Below are positions 7,418 through 16,067 of a stretch of DNA of 64,000 nucleotides, piece after piece. Position 1 is the stretch's first letter, and every line of letters begins with the position of its first letter. The stretch is from NCBI GenBank assembly GCA_013322215.1, contig JAAMEZ010000032.1, positions 124,001-188,000 of the forward strand, written 5' to 3'. A program made the position numbers and the translations under genes. The stretch comes from Martinezella rhizogenes (GTDB lineage Bacteria; Pseudomonadota; Alphaproteobacteria; Rhizobiales; Rhizobiaceae). Below the pieces are notes generated by a model, which was not told the DNA's origin, searched no databases, and saw only the letters and a program-made list of their open reading frames with translations.

Positions 7418-8800
7418 ATGCCCCTGACCTACCGCCGTCTCCTGCCGCTCCTCGCACTCGCGGGCCTCTCGCTCGCGGGTGCGGCTGTCGGCATGGCAAG
7501 CGAACCGGCCACCGATGCTTCGGCGACGGATGGCTATGACGATCAAGCCCCGCTAAGTGCCATGGCCCAGCTTGGCAAGAAACTGTTTTTCGACCCTTCG
7601 CTTTCCGGCGGCGGCCAGATGTCCTGCGCCACTTGCCACGACCCGGCCAACCACTATGCACCCGCCAACGGCCTCGCCGTCCAGCTCGGTGGGCCACATC
7701 TCGACCAGCCCGGCATCCGCGCGGTTCCGAGCCTCGCCTACAAGATGTCGACGCCGTCCTTCTCCATCGGAGAAGAAAGCCCCGCCGACGAGGCGGCGGA
7801 AGCCTCGCCGATGACCGAGGCATCGGGCGTGGCGTTGGCCAATGCTCCCGCTACCGTTGCTGGTCCGCTGACGGCGCAGGCCGTCGTCAAGGCCGATGCG
7901 GCCGCTGCGGCAAACCTCGTGCCGCAAGGCGGCATGTTCTGGGATGGACGCGTCGATTCGCTGGAAGAACAGGCCCTGCAGCCGATGATCTCGCCTTTCG
8001 AAATGGCGAATGCCGATGCTGCGACCGTCTATGCCAAATTGAAGAAGGGCTACGGCAAGGAAATTTCCACGCTCTTCGGCGACAACGTCGCCAACGATCA
8101 GGACATGATGATTTCCGAGATCGGTTTCGCGCTCGCCCGCTACCAGATCGAGGAGTTCTCCTTCCATCCCTATACGAGCAAGTATGATTACTACCTGCGC
8201 GGCAAGGCGGTCCTGACGGATGCGGAAGCGAGGGGCTTGAAGCTGTTCGACGATGCGAACAAGGGCAATTGCGCCTCGTGCCATCTCGACAAGATGACCG
8301 GCGACGGGCAGATGCCGAACTTCACCGATTTCGAATTCGAAGCCCTCGGCGCGCCGCGCAACCCGACCATTCCGGCCAATGCCGATGCCCATTACTACGA
8401 TACCGGCATTTGCGGCCCGCTGCGCAACGATACCTATTCCGCCCAACAGCAGAATTGCGGGCTGTTCAAAACGCCGACGCTGCGCAATGTCGCGACCCGC
8501 CACGTCTTCTTCCACAATGGCGTCTACCGCACGTTGGAGGATGTCACCCGCTTCTACGTCAAGCGCGACACCAATCCGGAGGAGATCTATCCGAAGGATG
8601 CAAGCGGCAAGGTGCTGAAATACGATGACCTGCCGGCACAGTATCAGGCCAATATCGATGTCATCGACGTGCCGATGAACCGCAAGCTCGGCGATGCCCC
8701 AGCGCTTAACGATGCCGAGATCGCCGACGTCGTCGCCTTCCTGAAAACGCTGACGGATGGCTACGATCCAGCCAAGGACAACGTGAAGGCAGCCAAATAA
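7418..8800 (+). CDS. Di-haem cytochrome c peroxidase / MauG family protein
   Basis: The 460-residue protein has a Sec signal peptide (LLPLLALAGLSLAGAAVG) and two c-type haem motifs, CATCH (C70-H74) and CASCH (C285-H289), giving the CCP/MauG fold. It is longer than classical periplasmic peroxidases (about 330 residues). Much of the extra length is an Ala/Glu-rich insert at roughly residues 115-165, before the conserved GGMFWDGRVDSLEEQA. The family reduces peroxide or oxidises protein side chains, using electrons from periplasmic donors. A good RBS (AAGGGAGACG) and the 19-bp gap imply an operon with the phosphoesterase. Confidence 0.9.
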   Translation: MPLTYRRLLPLLALAGLSLAGAAVGMASEPATDASATDGYDDQAPLSAMAQLGKKLFFDPSLSGGGQMSCATCHDPANHYAPANGLAVQLGGPHLDQPGIRAVPSLAYKMSTPSFSIGEESPADEAAEASPMTEASGVALANAPATVAGPLTAQAVVKADAAAAANLVPQGGMFWDGRVDSLEEQALQPMISPFEMANADAATVYAKLKKGYGKEISTLFGDNVANDQDMMISEIGFALARYQIEEFSFHPYTSKYDYYLRGKAVLTDAEARGLKLFDDANKGNCASCHLDKMTGDGQMPNFTDFEFEALGAPRNPTIPANADAHYYDTGICGPLRNDTYSAQQQNCGLFKTPTLRNVATRHVFFHNGVYRTLEDVTRFYVKRDTNPEEIYPKDASGKVLKYDDLPAQYQANIDVIDVPMNRKLGDAPALNDAEIADVVAFLKTLTDGYDPAKDNVKAAK

Positions 8801-8833
8801 AAAGGCCTCCGCCCGAATGAGCGAAGGCCTTTT
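8800..8833. terminator. Bidirectional rho-independent terminator
   Basis: AAAAGGCCT pairs with AGGCCTTTT, extended by three base pairs after one mismatch. A-runs and T-runs flank the stem on the two strands, so it can end both the peroxidase (plus) and the GNAT gene (minus) transcripts. It overlaps the peroxidase stop codon. Confidence 0.85.
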
Positions 8834-8858
8834 GATACTTCAGGACTGTTCTCGCGCT

Positions 8859-9449
8859 TTACGCGGCCTTTGCTATCGGCGGCTGGGCAAGCTTACGGCC
8901 GCTGGCAACGATGATGCCGACAGCACCATCAAGCCAGCCGTCCTTCAGCTCGAGCGCGAGGAAACGATCGCGCTGGAACGGACCCGGCATGACGAGATGG
9001 CGGGCCTTGGAAGCAAAGAAGCCAAAGCGCTCGTAATAGGGCGCATCGCCGACGAGCAGGATCGCGCCATGGCCGCGCTTCTTGGCTTCCATGATGGCAG
9101 CGCGCATCAGCGCCGAGCCGATGCCCTTGCCTTCATAGGCAGGATCGATCGCCAGCGGACCGAGCAGCAATGCCTCGACCGGGCGCGTCTCGCGATCGAC
9201 GCCGGCTTCGACGTTCCAGAGGCGAACGGTGCCGATGACATGGCCGGCGCGATCGCGCGCGACCAGCGCCAGGCCGTCGGCCGGCACACGGCCCTGGCGC
9301 AGCTTTTCGGACGACTTCTTGCGGCGGTCAGGCCCCATGGCGCGATCCAGCAGGTTTTCGCGCGCAACGACATCGCCTGCATTTTCCAGGTCGAGAGTGA
9401 ATGTGGACGGCGCAAAGAATGCGCGGACAGAATCAAGAACAGCGGCCAT
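8859..9449 (-). CDS. GNAT family N-acetyltransferase
   Basis: The 196-residue protein has a GNAT core: GTVRLWNVEAG (strand), then LLLGPLAIDPAYEGKGIGSA, which contains the acetyl-CoA binding Q/RxxGxG/A-type loop, and ILLVGDAPYYERFGF, the late motif seen in the YhbS-like subgroup. The acceptor substrate is unknown. It lies downstream of, and in the same direction as, the ornithine decarboxylase gene, with a 113-bp gap. Acetylation of a polyamine or decarboxylase product is possible but not shown. Confidence 0.88.
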   Translation of the reverse strand: MAAVLDSVRAFFAPSTFTLDLENAGDVVARENLLDRAMGPDRRKKSSEKLRQGRVPADGLALVARDRAGHVIGTVRLWNVEAGVDRETRPVEALLLGPLAIDPAYEGKGIGSALMRAAIMEAKKRGHGAILLVGDAPYYERFGFFASKARHLVMPGPFQRDRFLALELKDGWLDGAVGIIVASGRKLAQPPIAKAA

Positions 9450-9562
9450 CTCGGCCTCCCGTGCCCAATACCGTTATCAGCGGTGGTGACAAACTATTGT
9501 GAGGGTGCCGCCCCGGCTGGCTACGGGGGCAGCTTTGTCGAACTTCAGATCCAGACCGGACC

Positions 9563-10696
9563 TTAGATGATGTAGGCCTTCAACGGGTCGAAACCATTGA
9601 ACGCCACAGCCGAGTAGGTCGTGGTGTAGGCGCCGGTGCCTTCGATCAGGACCTCGTCGCCGATGGTGAGCGACACCGGCAGCGGATAGAGGTTCTTCTC
9701 ATAGAGCACGTCGGCCGAATCGCAGGTCGGGCCGGCAATGACGCAGGGCTCCATCTCGTCGCCGTCGCGCGTGGTGCGGATCGGGTAACGGATCGCCTCG
9801 TCCATGGTCTCGGCGAGACCGCCGAACTTGCCAATGTCGAGGAAGACCCAGCGGGCGGCATCGTTGTCCGACTTCTTTGAAATCAGGACGACTTCAGCCT
9901 TGATCACACCGGCATTACCGACCATGCCGCGACCTGGCTCGATGATCGTGTGCGGGATCTGGTTGCCGAAATGGGCACGCAGAGACGCAAAGATCGCCTT
10001 GCCATAGGCTTCGGCCGACGGAACGTCGCGCAGGTACTTGGTCGGGAAACCGCCGCCCATGTTGACCATCTGCAGGTGAATGCCCTGCTTGGCGAGCGAA
10101 ACGAAGACGCGCTTGGCATCGGCAAGAGCATCGTCCCAGGCATCGACCTTGGTCATCTGCGAGCCGACGTGGAAAGACACGCCGTAGGATTCCAGACCGA
10201 GCTGGTGAGCGTAGACGAGAACGTCGACGGCCATCTGCGGAACGCAGCCGAACTTGCGCGACAGCGGCCATTCGGCACCTTCGCCATCCGTCAGAACGCG
10301 GCAGAACACGCGGGCGCCCGGAGCGGCACGCGAAATCTTCTCGACTTCCTCATGGCTGTCGACGGCGAAGAGGTTGATACCGAGTGCATGCGCACGGGCG
10401 ATATCGCGCTCCTTCTTGATGGTGTTGCCGAAGGAGATGCGGGCAGCGGTCGCGCCGGCATCGAGCGCCATTTCGATTTCAGCGACGGACGCGCAATCGA
10501 AGTTGGAACCGAGGCTTGCGAGCAGGCGCAGCACTTCCGGAGCCGGGTTGGCCTTGACAGCATAATAGATGGCGCTGTCTGGCATGGCATGACGGAAGGC
10601 GTGAAAATTGTCGCGGACGACGTCGAGATCGACCACCAGGCAAGGACCGTCCGGACGTCGGGTAGCGAGGAAATCGCGAATACGTTGCGTGGTCAT
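9563..10696 (-). CDS. Ornithine/lysine decarboxylase, alanine-racemase fold (fold III)
   Basis: The 377-residue PLP enzyme has the Schiff-base lysine in YYAVKANP (K48). It also has HVGSQ, the glycine-rich phosphate loop MGGGFP, EPGRGMV, and the active-site cysteine in GPTCDSADVLYE (about C325). Eukaryotic-type decarboxylases of this fold are found in rhizobia, where they make putrescine from ornithine; some also act on lysine. It is preceded by a long structured leader matching the setting of the speF RNA motif, so expression is probably controlled in cis through the 5' UTR. Confidence 0.93.
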   Translation of the reverse strand: MTTQRIRDFLATRRPDGPCLVVDLDVVRDNFHAFRHAMPDSAIYYAVKANPAPEVLRLLASLGSNFDCASVAEIEMALDAGATAARISFGNTIKKERDIARAHALGINLFAVDSHEEVEKISRAAPGARVFCRVLTDGEGAEWPLSRKFGCVPQMAVDVLVYAHQLGLESYGVSFHVGSQMTKVDAWDDALADAKRVFVSLAKQGIHLQMVNMGGGFPTKYLRDVPSAEAYGKAIFASLRAHFGNQIPHTIIEPGRGMVGNAGVIKAEVVLISKKSDNDAARWVFLDIGKFGGLAETMDEAIRYPIRTTRDGDEMEPCVIAGPTCDSADVLYEKNLYPLPVSLTIGDEVLIEGTGAYTTTYSAVAFNGFDPLKAYII

Positions 10697-10699
10697 GTC

Positions 10700-11125
10700 A
10701 ATTCCCTTTCAATTCCAAAGGCTCCGGGGAAAACCCAGAGGACAAAGGGCAACGCTCATTCGCTTAGGAACCAGCCGGTGGAGACCCCGGTACCGTGCAA
10801 ATGCGCGAAGCGCGGATAATGAACCAGTGCCGCAAGCGGCGCTAATTCGCTTTGTCTGCCATGGATTGGAGGGAAGATCCCAACCGCACTTCCGGCAATG
10901 AAGGTGTGCCTCTTCAGTAACCCCGGCTGATGGAAAGCCGGGAGAGAACAAAAAGGCCCGCACCGTCGTTGCTTCAGATGTCCTCGCATTTTCCGGTTGG
11001 CCGGAATAGCGACTGGAGGGGTTAATTCCAGGTACCTTACCGATGACCTCACCTAATCGAGGGTCGGCGGACACCCACGGGCACGTGCGACTTTGGGCTG
11101 TTCGGGAAATAGGAATATTCGCCGT
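10700..11125 (-). ncRNA. speF-type structured leader RNA upstream of ornithine decarboxylase (candidate)
   Basis: The 528 bp between the decarboxylase start (10696) and the LysR start (11225) hold no credible gene. On the minus strand they are rich in stem-loops, for example CCCGGCTTTCCATCAGCCGGG (shown by its arms at 10922-10941), a GCCGCTTGCGGC hairpin (10830-10841), GCGC-pairing around 10802-10814, and several purine/pyrimidine blocks close to the gene (CTCTGGGTTTTCCCCGGAG). The speF motif is a conserved long RNA described upstream of ornithine decarboxylase genes in Rhizobiales. Location, length and structure density fit; the boundaries are approximate, and I could not run a covariance model. 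Confidence 0.65.
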
Positions 11126-11224
11126 AATAATCAAGAAAATTTTTCAGCCATGCCCGAAAAAAATAATTGAACAAATCAAAGCATTTTGTTCAACATCCGG
11201 AAACAGTTAGCGGGAGGCTTCGCC

Positions 11225-12118
11225 ATGGATACTTTGACCCGGATTCGCGCCTTTATCGACGTGGTCGAGGCCGAGGGATTTTCGGCTGCCGCGCGCAGGA
11301 CCGGCCGTTCCAAGGCGCTGCTGTCGAAATATGTCCGCGAGCTGGAGGATGAGCTTGGTGCGCTTCTGCTCAACCGCACGACCCGCCAGTTTTCGATGAC
11401 AGAGGCCGGCCATACCTATTATCGCACCGCCTCCGACATCCTGAAGGAGATCGACAACCTTGCCGACCTCGTGCGCGAGAACAACCAACAGCTGAAGGGC
11501 CGGCTGCGCGTTTCGGTGCCGCGCACCTTCGTCGACGCCGATGTCGGGCAGTCGCTGATCGACTTCGCTAGAGAGAACCCCGATCTCGCGCTGGAAATCT
11601 CCGCCGACGACCGTTTCGTGGATCTGATCGAGGAAGGCTTCGATGTCGCCGTGCGCATCACCAAGCTCGAGGATTCCGGCATGATCGCCCGCAAGATCTC
11701 CGACTTCCGCATCCATCTCTGCGCAACCCCGACGTTCCTCGAGCGCTATCCGACGCTGGAGCACCCGACAGATCTGGCGCATGTGCCCTTCATCATAGAC
11801 ACAAACACCCGCTCGCAAGGCAATGTTCGTTTCGTCGATGCCGACAGCACGACCTTCAACGTCGCGATCAACGGCACGCTCGAGGTCAACAGCCCACATG
11901 CGACGCTACGCGCAGCACTTGCCGATCTCGGCGTTGCCATCGTCCCGGATTTCATCGGCCGCAAGGCGATCGAAAGCGGGCAGCTGCTGACACTGTTCAA
12001 CGACTACCTGCCGACCGACCGCGGCATCTATGCCGTTTATCCGCACCGGCGCTATCTCCCCGCGAAAGTGCGTATCTTTGTGGACTACCTGCACAACTGG
12101 TTCCGCAAGAACGGGTGA
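11225..12118 (+). CDS. LysR family transcriptional regulator
   Basis: The 297-residue protein has an N-terminal LysR helix-turn-helix (MDTLTRIRAFIDVVEAEGF, then LSKYVRELEDELGALLLNRT) and a substrate-binding domain beginning GRLRVSVPRTFVD. It resembles the group that regulates aromatic or oxidative metabolism, but the inducer is unknown. The ATG at 11225 has GGGAGG upstream; an earlier in-frame ATG at 11186 would add 13 residues before the conserved start. It is divergent from ornithine decarboxylase, with the structured leader between them, and precedes the DUF1007/NicO pair. A role in either is unproven. Confidence 0.9.
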   Translation: MDTLTRIRAFIDVVEAEGFSAAARRTGRSKALLSKYVRELEDELGALLLNRTTRQFSMTEAGHTYYRTASDILKEIDNLADLVRENNQQLKGRLRVSVPRTFVDADVGQSLIDFARENPDLALEISADDRFVDLIEEGFDVAVRITKLEDSGMIARKISDFRIHLCATPTFLERYPTLEHPTDLAHVPFIIDTNTRSQGNVRFVDADSTTFNVAINGTLEVNSPHATLRAALADLGVAIVPDFIGRKAIESGQLLTLFNDYLPTDRGIYAVYPHRRYLPAKVRIFVDYLHNWFRKNG

Positions 12119-12184
12119 ATGCCCGAGGTTGACCGACCGGTCCCAATTCCGTCTCATTTCCTGACCAGAAAACGAAGTGAATCA

Positions 12185-12868
12185 ATGCTCACGAAACACA
12201 TCGGACGCATGAGAAAATCCACGATCGCCCATGCTGTTGCCCTGACCGGTGGCCTGTTGCTCGTGCCGGCCGTGGCATCCGCGCATCCGCATATTTTCGT
12301 GGAAGCCCGTCTGGAGGTACTGGCCGGCCCGGATGGCAATGTGCAGGAACTGCGCAACGTCTGGCGGTTCGATGAGGTCTTCTCCTCCTCGGTGCTCATG
12401 GATTTCGACAAGAACACCAATCTGAAGCTCGATCCTGATGAGCTGAAGGAAGTCGGCAAGACCGTGCGCGAGTCGCTGGCCGATTACGATTATTATGCGA
12501 ACCTGACGCTCAATGGCAAAACCATTAAGGTCGAGAAGCCCGACGTCATCAATGTCGACTTTCGCGATGGCCAGCTCCTGATGTTCTTCGCCGTCAAACC
12601 GGCCGAGCCGATGCCGCTTGCCAAGGGCAACAAGCTGAGCTTCGGCATCTACGACCCGACGCTCTACACCTCGATCGATTTCCCGAGCGACAACGAGCTG
12701 GTGACGGAGGGCGACGCCTTCAAAAGCTGTACACAGAAGGTCGTCCGGCCCAATCCGGATGAGGTCATTGCCGAGAACAGGTCGACATTGACGGATGCCT
12801 TCTTCAACGATCCGACGGGGACGACCATGTCGAAACTCTTCGCAACGCGGATAGATGTCCAATGCTGA
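12185..12868 (+). CDS. DUF1007 family periplasmic protein
   Basis: The 227-residue protein has a signal peptide (IAHAVALTGGLLLVPAVASA) and immediately after it HPHIFVEARLEV, the HPH-containing start typical of DUF1007. It then has a family core with WRFDEVFSSSVLMDFD and YDPTLYTSIDF. DUF1007 genes almost always sit next to NicO/RcnA nickel-cobalt permeases, and this one overlaps such a gene by 7 bp. A periplasmic metal-binding or accessory role is inferred. An ATG at 12209 is an alternative start. Confidence 0.88.
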   Translation: MLTKHIGRMRKSTIAHAVALTGGLLLVPAVASAHPHIFVEARLEVLAGPDGNVQELRNVWRFDEVFSSSVLMDFDKNTNLKLDPDELKEVGKTVRESLADYDYYANLTLNGKTIKVEKPDVINVDFRDGQLLMFFAVKPAEPMPLAKGNKLSFGIYDPTLYTSIDFPSDNELVTEGDAFKSCTQKVVRPNPDEVIAENRSTLTDAFFNDPTGTTMSKLFATRIDVQC

Positions 12869-13974
12869 TTTCGGGAATGAGGAAGCTCGTGCCGGCTGCA
12901 GCTATCGCCCTTCTGGCGGCAGCCGGTCTTGCCCATGCTGCCGGCTCGCCACTTGGCATCGGCACGGCGGAGCCGAGCTTCCAGCCGATGGGCGGGCCGC
13001 TCGCACCGATCTTCCTCTATGTAAACTACGAACAGCAGGCCTTCTATCGCGCGCTCACCAAATCCATCGAAGCCATGCGCCAGGACCCCTGGCAGCTCTG
13101 GACTCTGATCGGCCTTTCTTTCGCCTATGGCATTTTCCATGCCGCCGGCCCCGGCCACGGCAAGGCCGTCATTTCCTCCTACATGGTCGCCAACGAGATC
13201 GAGCTGAAGCGCGGCATTGGCATCTCGTTCGTCTCCGCACTTATTCAGGGGCTGGTTGCCGTTCTCGTCGTCGGTGTCGCCTATTTCATTCTGCGCGGCT
13301 CTGGCATCACCATGACGATGGCCACCAATGCCATGGAGATCACAAGCTTCGTCATGGTCATCCTGTTCGGCAGCTGGCTTTTGTTCCGCAAGCTGCGGGC
13401 GATGATGCAAAGCCGGGCGCAACGTCAGGAAATGCAGCTCGCGACATCGGCGGGGCCAATCAGCCTCTCACTGTTCGAGGGGGCAGCGACGGGCACAGAT
13501 TCAGCGAGAAGTTTTGCGCGCAGCAGCGCCGCGATACCCGCTGCCGGCGGCTATCAATGCTACGATCCCGCCCATGCGACCGGCGACGGCGCCTACTGCG
13601 AGGCTTGCGGCCACGCCCATCTTCCCGATCCGAAGATGCTGTCGAACGAAAAGTTCAGCGCCCGCGAGGCCTGGTCTGCCATTGCCGCGGTCGGATTGCG
13701 TCCGTGCTCGGGCGCATTGCTTGTCATGACTTTTTCGATGCTGAACGGGCTCTATCTTGGCGGCCTGTTATCGGTCCTCGCCATGTCGATCGGCACGGCA
13801 CTGACCGTGTCGCTGCTTGCCACCATTGCAGTCTTCGCAAAAGGCACTGCCGTCCGTTTCACCGGCAAGGGCTCCAGACTTTCGGTTTGGGTAGGCAACA
13901 GCATCGAGATCCTCGGCGCACTGCTTGTCATTTGCACGGGCATCATCCTGCTCGGCGCCTCGCTGCAAAACTAG
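12862..13974 (+). CDS. NicO/RcnA family nickel-cobalt transporter
   Basis: The 370-residue protein has an N-terminal leader, then PF03824 features: FAYGIFHAAGPGHGKAVISS with the paired histidines in the first core helix, followed by about six membrane segments and GLRPCSGALLVMTFSM in the second half. The cytoplasmic loop between helices (about residues 190-265) has a Cys/His cluster (CEACGHAHLPDP) and an upstream CYDPAHA that could sense or bind metal. It probably moves Ni or Co across the inner membrane; direction (import or RcnA-like efflux) cannot be settled. It is coupled to the DUF1007 gene by overlap. Confidence 0.9.
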   Translation: MLISGMRKLVPAAAIALLAAAGLAHAAGSPLGIGTAEPSFQPMGGPLAPIFLYVNYEQQAFYRALTKSIEAMRQDPWQLWTLIGLSFAYGIFHAAGPGHGKAVISSYMVANEIELKRGIGISFVSALIQGLVAVLVVGVAYFILRGSGITMTMATNAMEITSFVMVILFGSWLLFRKLRAMMQSRAQRQEMQLATSAGPISLSLFEGAATGTDSARSFARSSAAIPAAGGYQCYDPAHATGDGAYCEACGHAHLPDPKMLSNEKFSAREAWSAIAAVGLRPCSGALLVMTFSMLNGLYLGGLLSVLAMSIGTALTVSLLATIAVFAKGTAVRFTGKGSRLSVWVGNSIEILGALLVICTGIILLGASLQN

Positions 13975-14012
13975 ACAAAGTAGCAACGAGACGATCGGCC
14001 CCGTGCTGGAGC

Positions 14013-14237
14013 CTACTGCCCCTTACGCCTTTGATAGCGGGCGCGCAGCCAGAACACGAAGAAGAAGGCCAGGATGACAAGCACGCCGAAACCGGTGCCG
14101 AGCCATGGCGAGATATTTCCGAGCCAGACGATGACGTTCGGCATCAGGTAGAGCACGGCGGTTGCGACCAGCAAGATAATACCGGCCGCGATTGCCGCCG
14201 AGCGGGTTTCGCTTTTTTTATCCATCAATGTAGCCAT
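14013..14237 (-). CDS. Small two-helix membrane protein, function unknown
   Basis: The 74-residue protein has two hydrophobic helices (AAIAAGIILLVATAVLYLM and GFGVLVILAFFFVFWLRA) and a basic tail (RARYQRRKGQ). The start may be the second methionine (MDKKSETR, 14225), which has a better-spaced GGA upstream. It converges with the NicO gene 39 bp away. No family is recognised. Its length, clean membrane topology and charge pattern favour a real gene. Confidence 0.65.
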   Translation of the reverse strand: MATLMDKKSETRSAAIAAGIILLVATAVLYLMPNVIVWLGNISPWLGTGFGVLVILAFFFVFWLRARYQRRKGQ

Positions 14238-14318
14238 CCCTGACGCCCCGACACGAGTTCCGGCGAAGGCTTAACGCGCGTCGGGATCCTTCAGATCCGC
14301 TCCTTGCGCCTTAAGCTC

Positions 14319-14378
14319 TTGATTTTACGCAATGTCATTGTCGCAAAACCGCTGCGCACTTTTGCGCGACATGCTTAG
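14319..14378. repeat. Rhizobial intergenic palindrome (GATTTTACGCA...GCTTAG type)
   Basis: CTTGATTTTACGCAATG, then a hairpin (GTCGC-AAAA ... TTTTGCGCGAC) and ATGCTTAG. This matches the short palindromic sequence remembered as very common between genes in Rhizobiales, usually ending in a pentanucleotide like GCTTA or GCTCTA. It lies between the small membrane protein and DUF533 genes. A related partial copy is at 20671-20714. Confidence 0.55.
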
Positions 14379-14421
14379 GCCAGCTGCCAAGGAAAGGCAA
14401 CCGGCCCTATCGTCACACGCG

Positions 14422-15135
14422 TCACAGCTGAACTTTGGCGCCCGCAACCGTCGCTTCGATATGATCGACCAGAGCGTCGGCCAGACCGAGCCGTCCGGCC
14501 AGCAAATCGAGATAACCGCGCTCGGCGCGCGAATCCGGTTCGATCGCCAGCCGCGACGCGGTGTAGATCTGCACGCGTTGCTCCTCGGTCTTTGCCGAGG
14601 CGACGATGGCATCGAGATCGACGGGATTGGCAAGTTCGCGCTGGAAGAAACCTTCCGCCTCCGATCCGACGCCGGCCTCCTGCACCTTGCCGAGAATGCG
14701 CTGACGTTCCGTATCATCGATATGGCCGTCGGCGCGAGCGGCCGCGATCATGGCCCGCACCAGGGAAAGCGTAAAATCATTGCTGGCAACTGCCGGCGCC
14801 GTGCTGAAGCCGGAATCCGTCGGCGGCGGCAGGAACTGCGGCTCGGCCTGTGGGGTGGATTGCGGCGCCGGCTGCGGCTGATTGCCATCGCGATAATTCT
14901 TGTAGGCCTGATAGCCGAGGCCTGCGATGGCGGCGAGGCCGCCGAGCGCCAGCGCATTGCCGGCGACCTGACGCCCGGTCTTCGTACCGAGCAGCACGCC
15001 GGCAATCGCGCTGGTCGCCATCGGATTGTCCCTGGCGAGATTGATGGCCTGGGTGGCCCTGTCTTTCACGGTTCCTTGCACCCCCGGAACCTGCGATCCC
15101 AGGAATTGGTCAAGAAGCTTGCGGGCGTCGATCAT
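14422..15135 (-). CDS. DUF533 / TerB-like protein
   Basis: The 237-residue protein has an N-terminal amphipathic part (MIDARKLLDQFLGSQ), a glycine/alanine segment that may be a membrane hairpin (AIAGVLLGTKTGRQVAGNAL through GLAAIAGLGY), a Pro/Gln-rich linker (about 85-110), and a C-terminal TerB-like helical domain (LVRAMIAAARADGHIDDTER). The start at 15135 is chosen because AGGA lies just upstream; the frame extends to 15198 without a better site. DUF533 proteins (YebE-like) are inner-membrane associated and often envelope-stress linked; the exact role is unknown. Confidence 0.85.
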   Translation of the reverse strand: MIDARKLLDQFLGSQVPGVQGTVKDRATQAINLARDNPMATSAIAGVLLGTKTGRQVAGNALALGGLAAIAGLGYQAYKNYRDGNQPQPAPQSTPQAEPQFLPPPTDSGFSTAPAVASNDFTLSLVRAMIAAARADGHIDDTERQRILGKVQEAGVGSEAEGFFQRELANPVDLDAIVASAKTEEQRVQIYTASRLAIEPDSRAERGYLDLLAGRLGLADALVDHIEATVAGAKVQL

Positions 15136-15210
15136 ATGGATGGTCCTCCGTCCTTGTGATGGTGAAGGGGAGATAGGAAGCGCAACCGCAAATACCAATC
15201 CACATCATGC

Positions 15211-15243
15211 AAAAAGGCGCGCGGAAAGCTCCACGCGCCTTTG
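15211..15243 (-). terminator. Rho-independent terminator of eda
   Basis: On the minus strand a 9-bp stem (AAAGGCGCG / CGCGCCTTT) with a 12-base loop is followed by TTTTT. It begins about 26 bp after the eda stop codon. Confidence 0.8.
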
Positions 15244-15268
15244 AAATCGAATTCGATAGGCTCGGGTC

Positions 15269-15907
15269 TCAGCCCTTGAGCGCAGCTGCCTCTGCAGCAA
15301 GCTTGGTAATGCCAGCCCAGTCGCCGGCAGCGACCAGCTCCTTCGGCGCAACCCAGGAGCCACCGACACAGATGACGTTCGGCAGCGACAGATAATCATG
15401 AGCGTTCTTCAGCGAGATACCGCCGGTCGGGCAGAAGATCGTGCCTGCCAGCGGCGAGGACAGGGCCTTGAGATAAGAGGCACCGCCTGCCTGCTCGGCC
15501 GGGAAGAACTTGAGCACCGTATAGCCCTCCTCGCGCAGCGCCATGACTTCGCTGGCCGTGGCGGCACCCGGCAGCAGCGGCACATGCGAGGAGCGTGCAA
15601 CATCCAGCAGTTCCTGCGTCGTGCCGGGGCTGACGATGAACTTGGAGCCGGCTTCGACCGCTGCATCCCACTGGCTGACATTGAGGATGGTGCCGGCGCC
15701 GACCTCAGCCCCTTCCACCTCTTCGGCCACGGCGCGGATCGCGTCGAGCGCACCGGCGGTACGCAGCGTGATCTCGATGGCCTTCAGACCGCCGGCAACA
15801 AGCGCGCGGGCGAGCGGCACGGCCGATTTCGCATCGTCGACGATCAGCACCGGAACGACGGGCTGCAGTTTCAGGATGGAAAGAAGCTTCTCGGTTTTCT
15901 CGCCCAT
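15269..15907 (-). CDS. eda: 2-dehydro-3-deoxy-phosphogluconate (KDPG/KHG) aldolase
   Basis: The 212-residue class I aldolase has VVPVLIVDDAKSAVPLARAL, AIEITLRTAGAL with the catalytic glutamate, VGAGTIL, and the Schiff-base lysine in the LKFFPAEQAGG segment, followed by FCPTGGIS. It splits KDPG to pyruvate and glyceraldehyde-3-phosphate, the last step of the Entner-Doudoroff pathway that dominates rhizobial sugar use. It stands alone between the DUF533 and CYTH genes, with its own terminator. Confidence 0.95.
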   Translation of the reverse strand: MGEKTEKLLSILKLQPVVPVLIVDDAKSAVPLARALVAGGLKAIEITLRTAGALDAIRAVAEEVEGAEVGAGTILNVSQWDAAVEAGSKFIVSPGTTQELLDVARSSHVPLLPGAATASEVMALREEGYTVLKFFPAEQAGGASYLKALSSPLAGTIFCPTGGISLKNAHDYLSLPNVICVGGSWVAPKELVAAGDWAGITKLAAEAAALKG

Positions 15908-16067
15908 GGTCGGTGCACTCCCTTTAAAACGATTGAAATCCGGCTTTCGAATAGCCTTCCCGAAGGTGCTTGTCGAGACAAAAGCTCGCTTTAAATACGA
16001 CGGGTAGGAAATCGCGGCAACTTGCTATAGTCTGCTTCAATCTGTGCCGGTGGAGCATGTCAAACGC

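Noticed and set aside
10709..11134. A 141-codon frame in the leader of ornithine decarboxylase
   Set aside because: No ribosome site and no family; the region's stem-loops and position are better explained by a structured RNA.
12855..14243. A 462-codon plus-strand frame across the NicO gene
   Set aside because: It overlaps a clear NicO permease in another frame and reads as Arg/His/Ala-rich shadow sequence.
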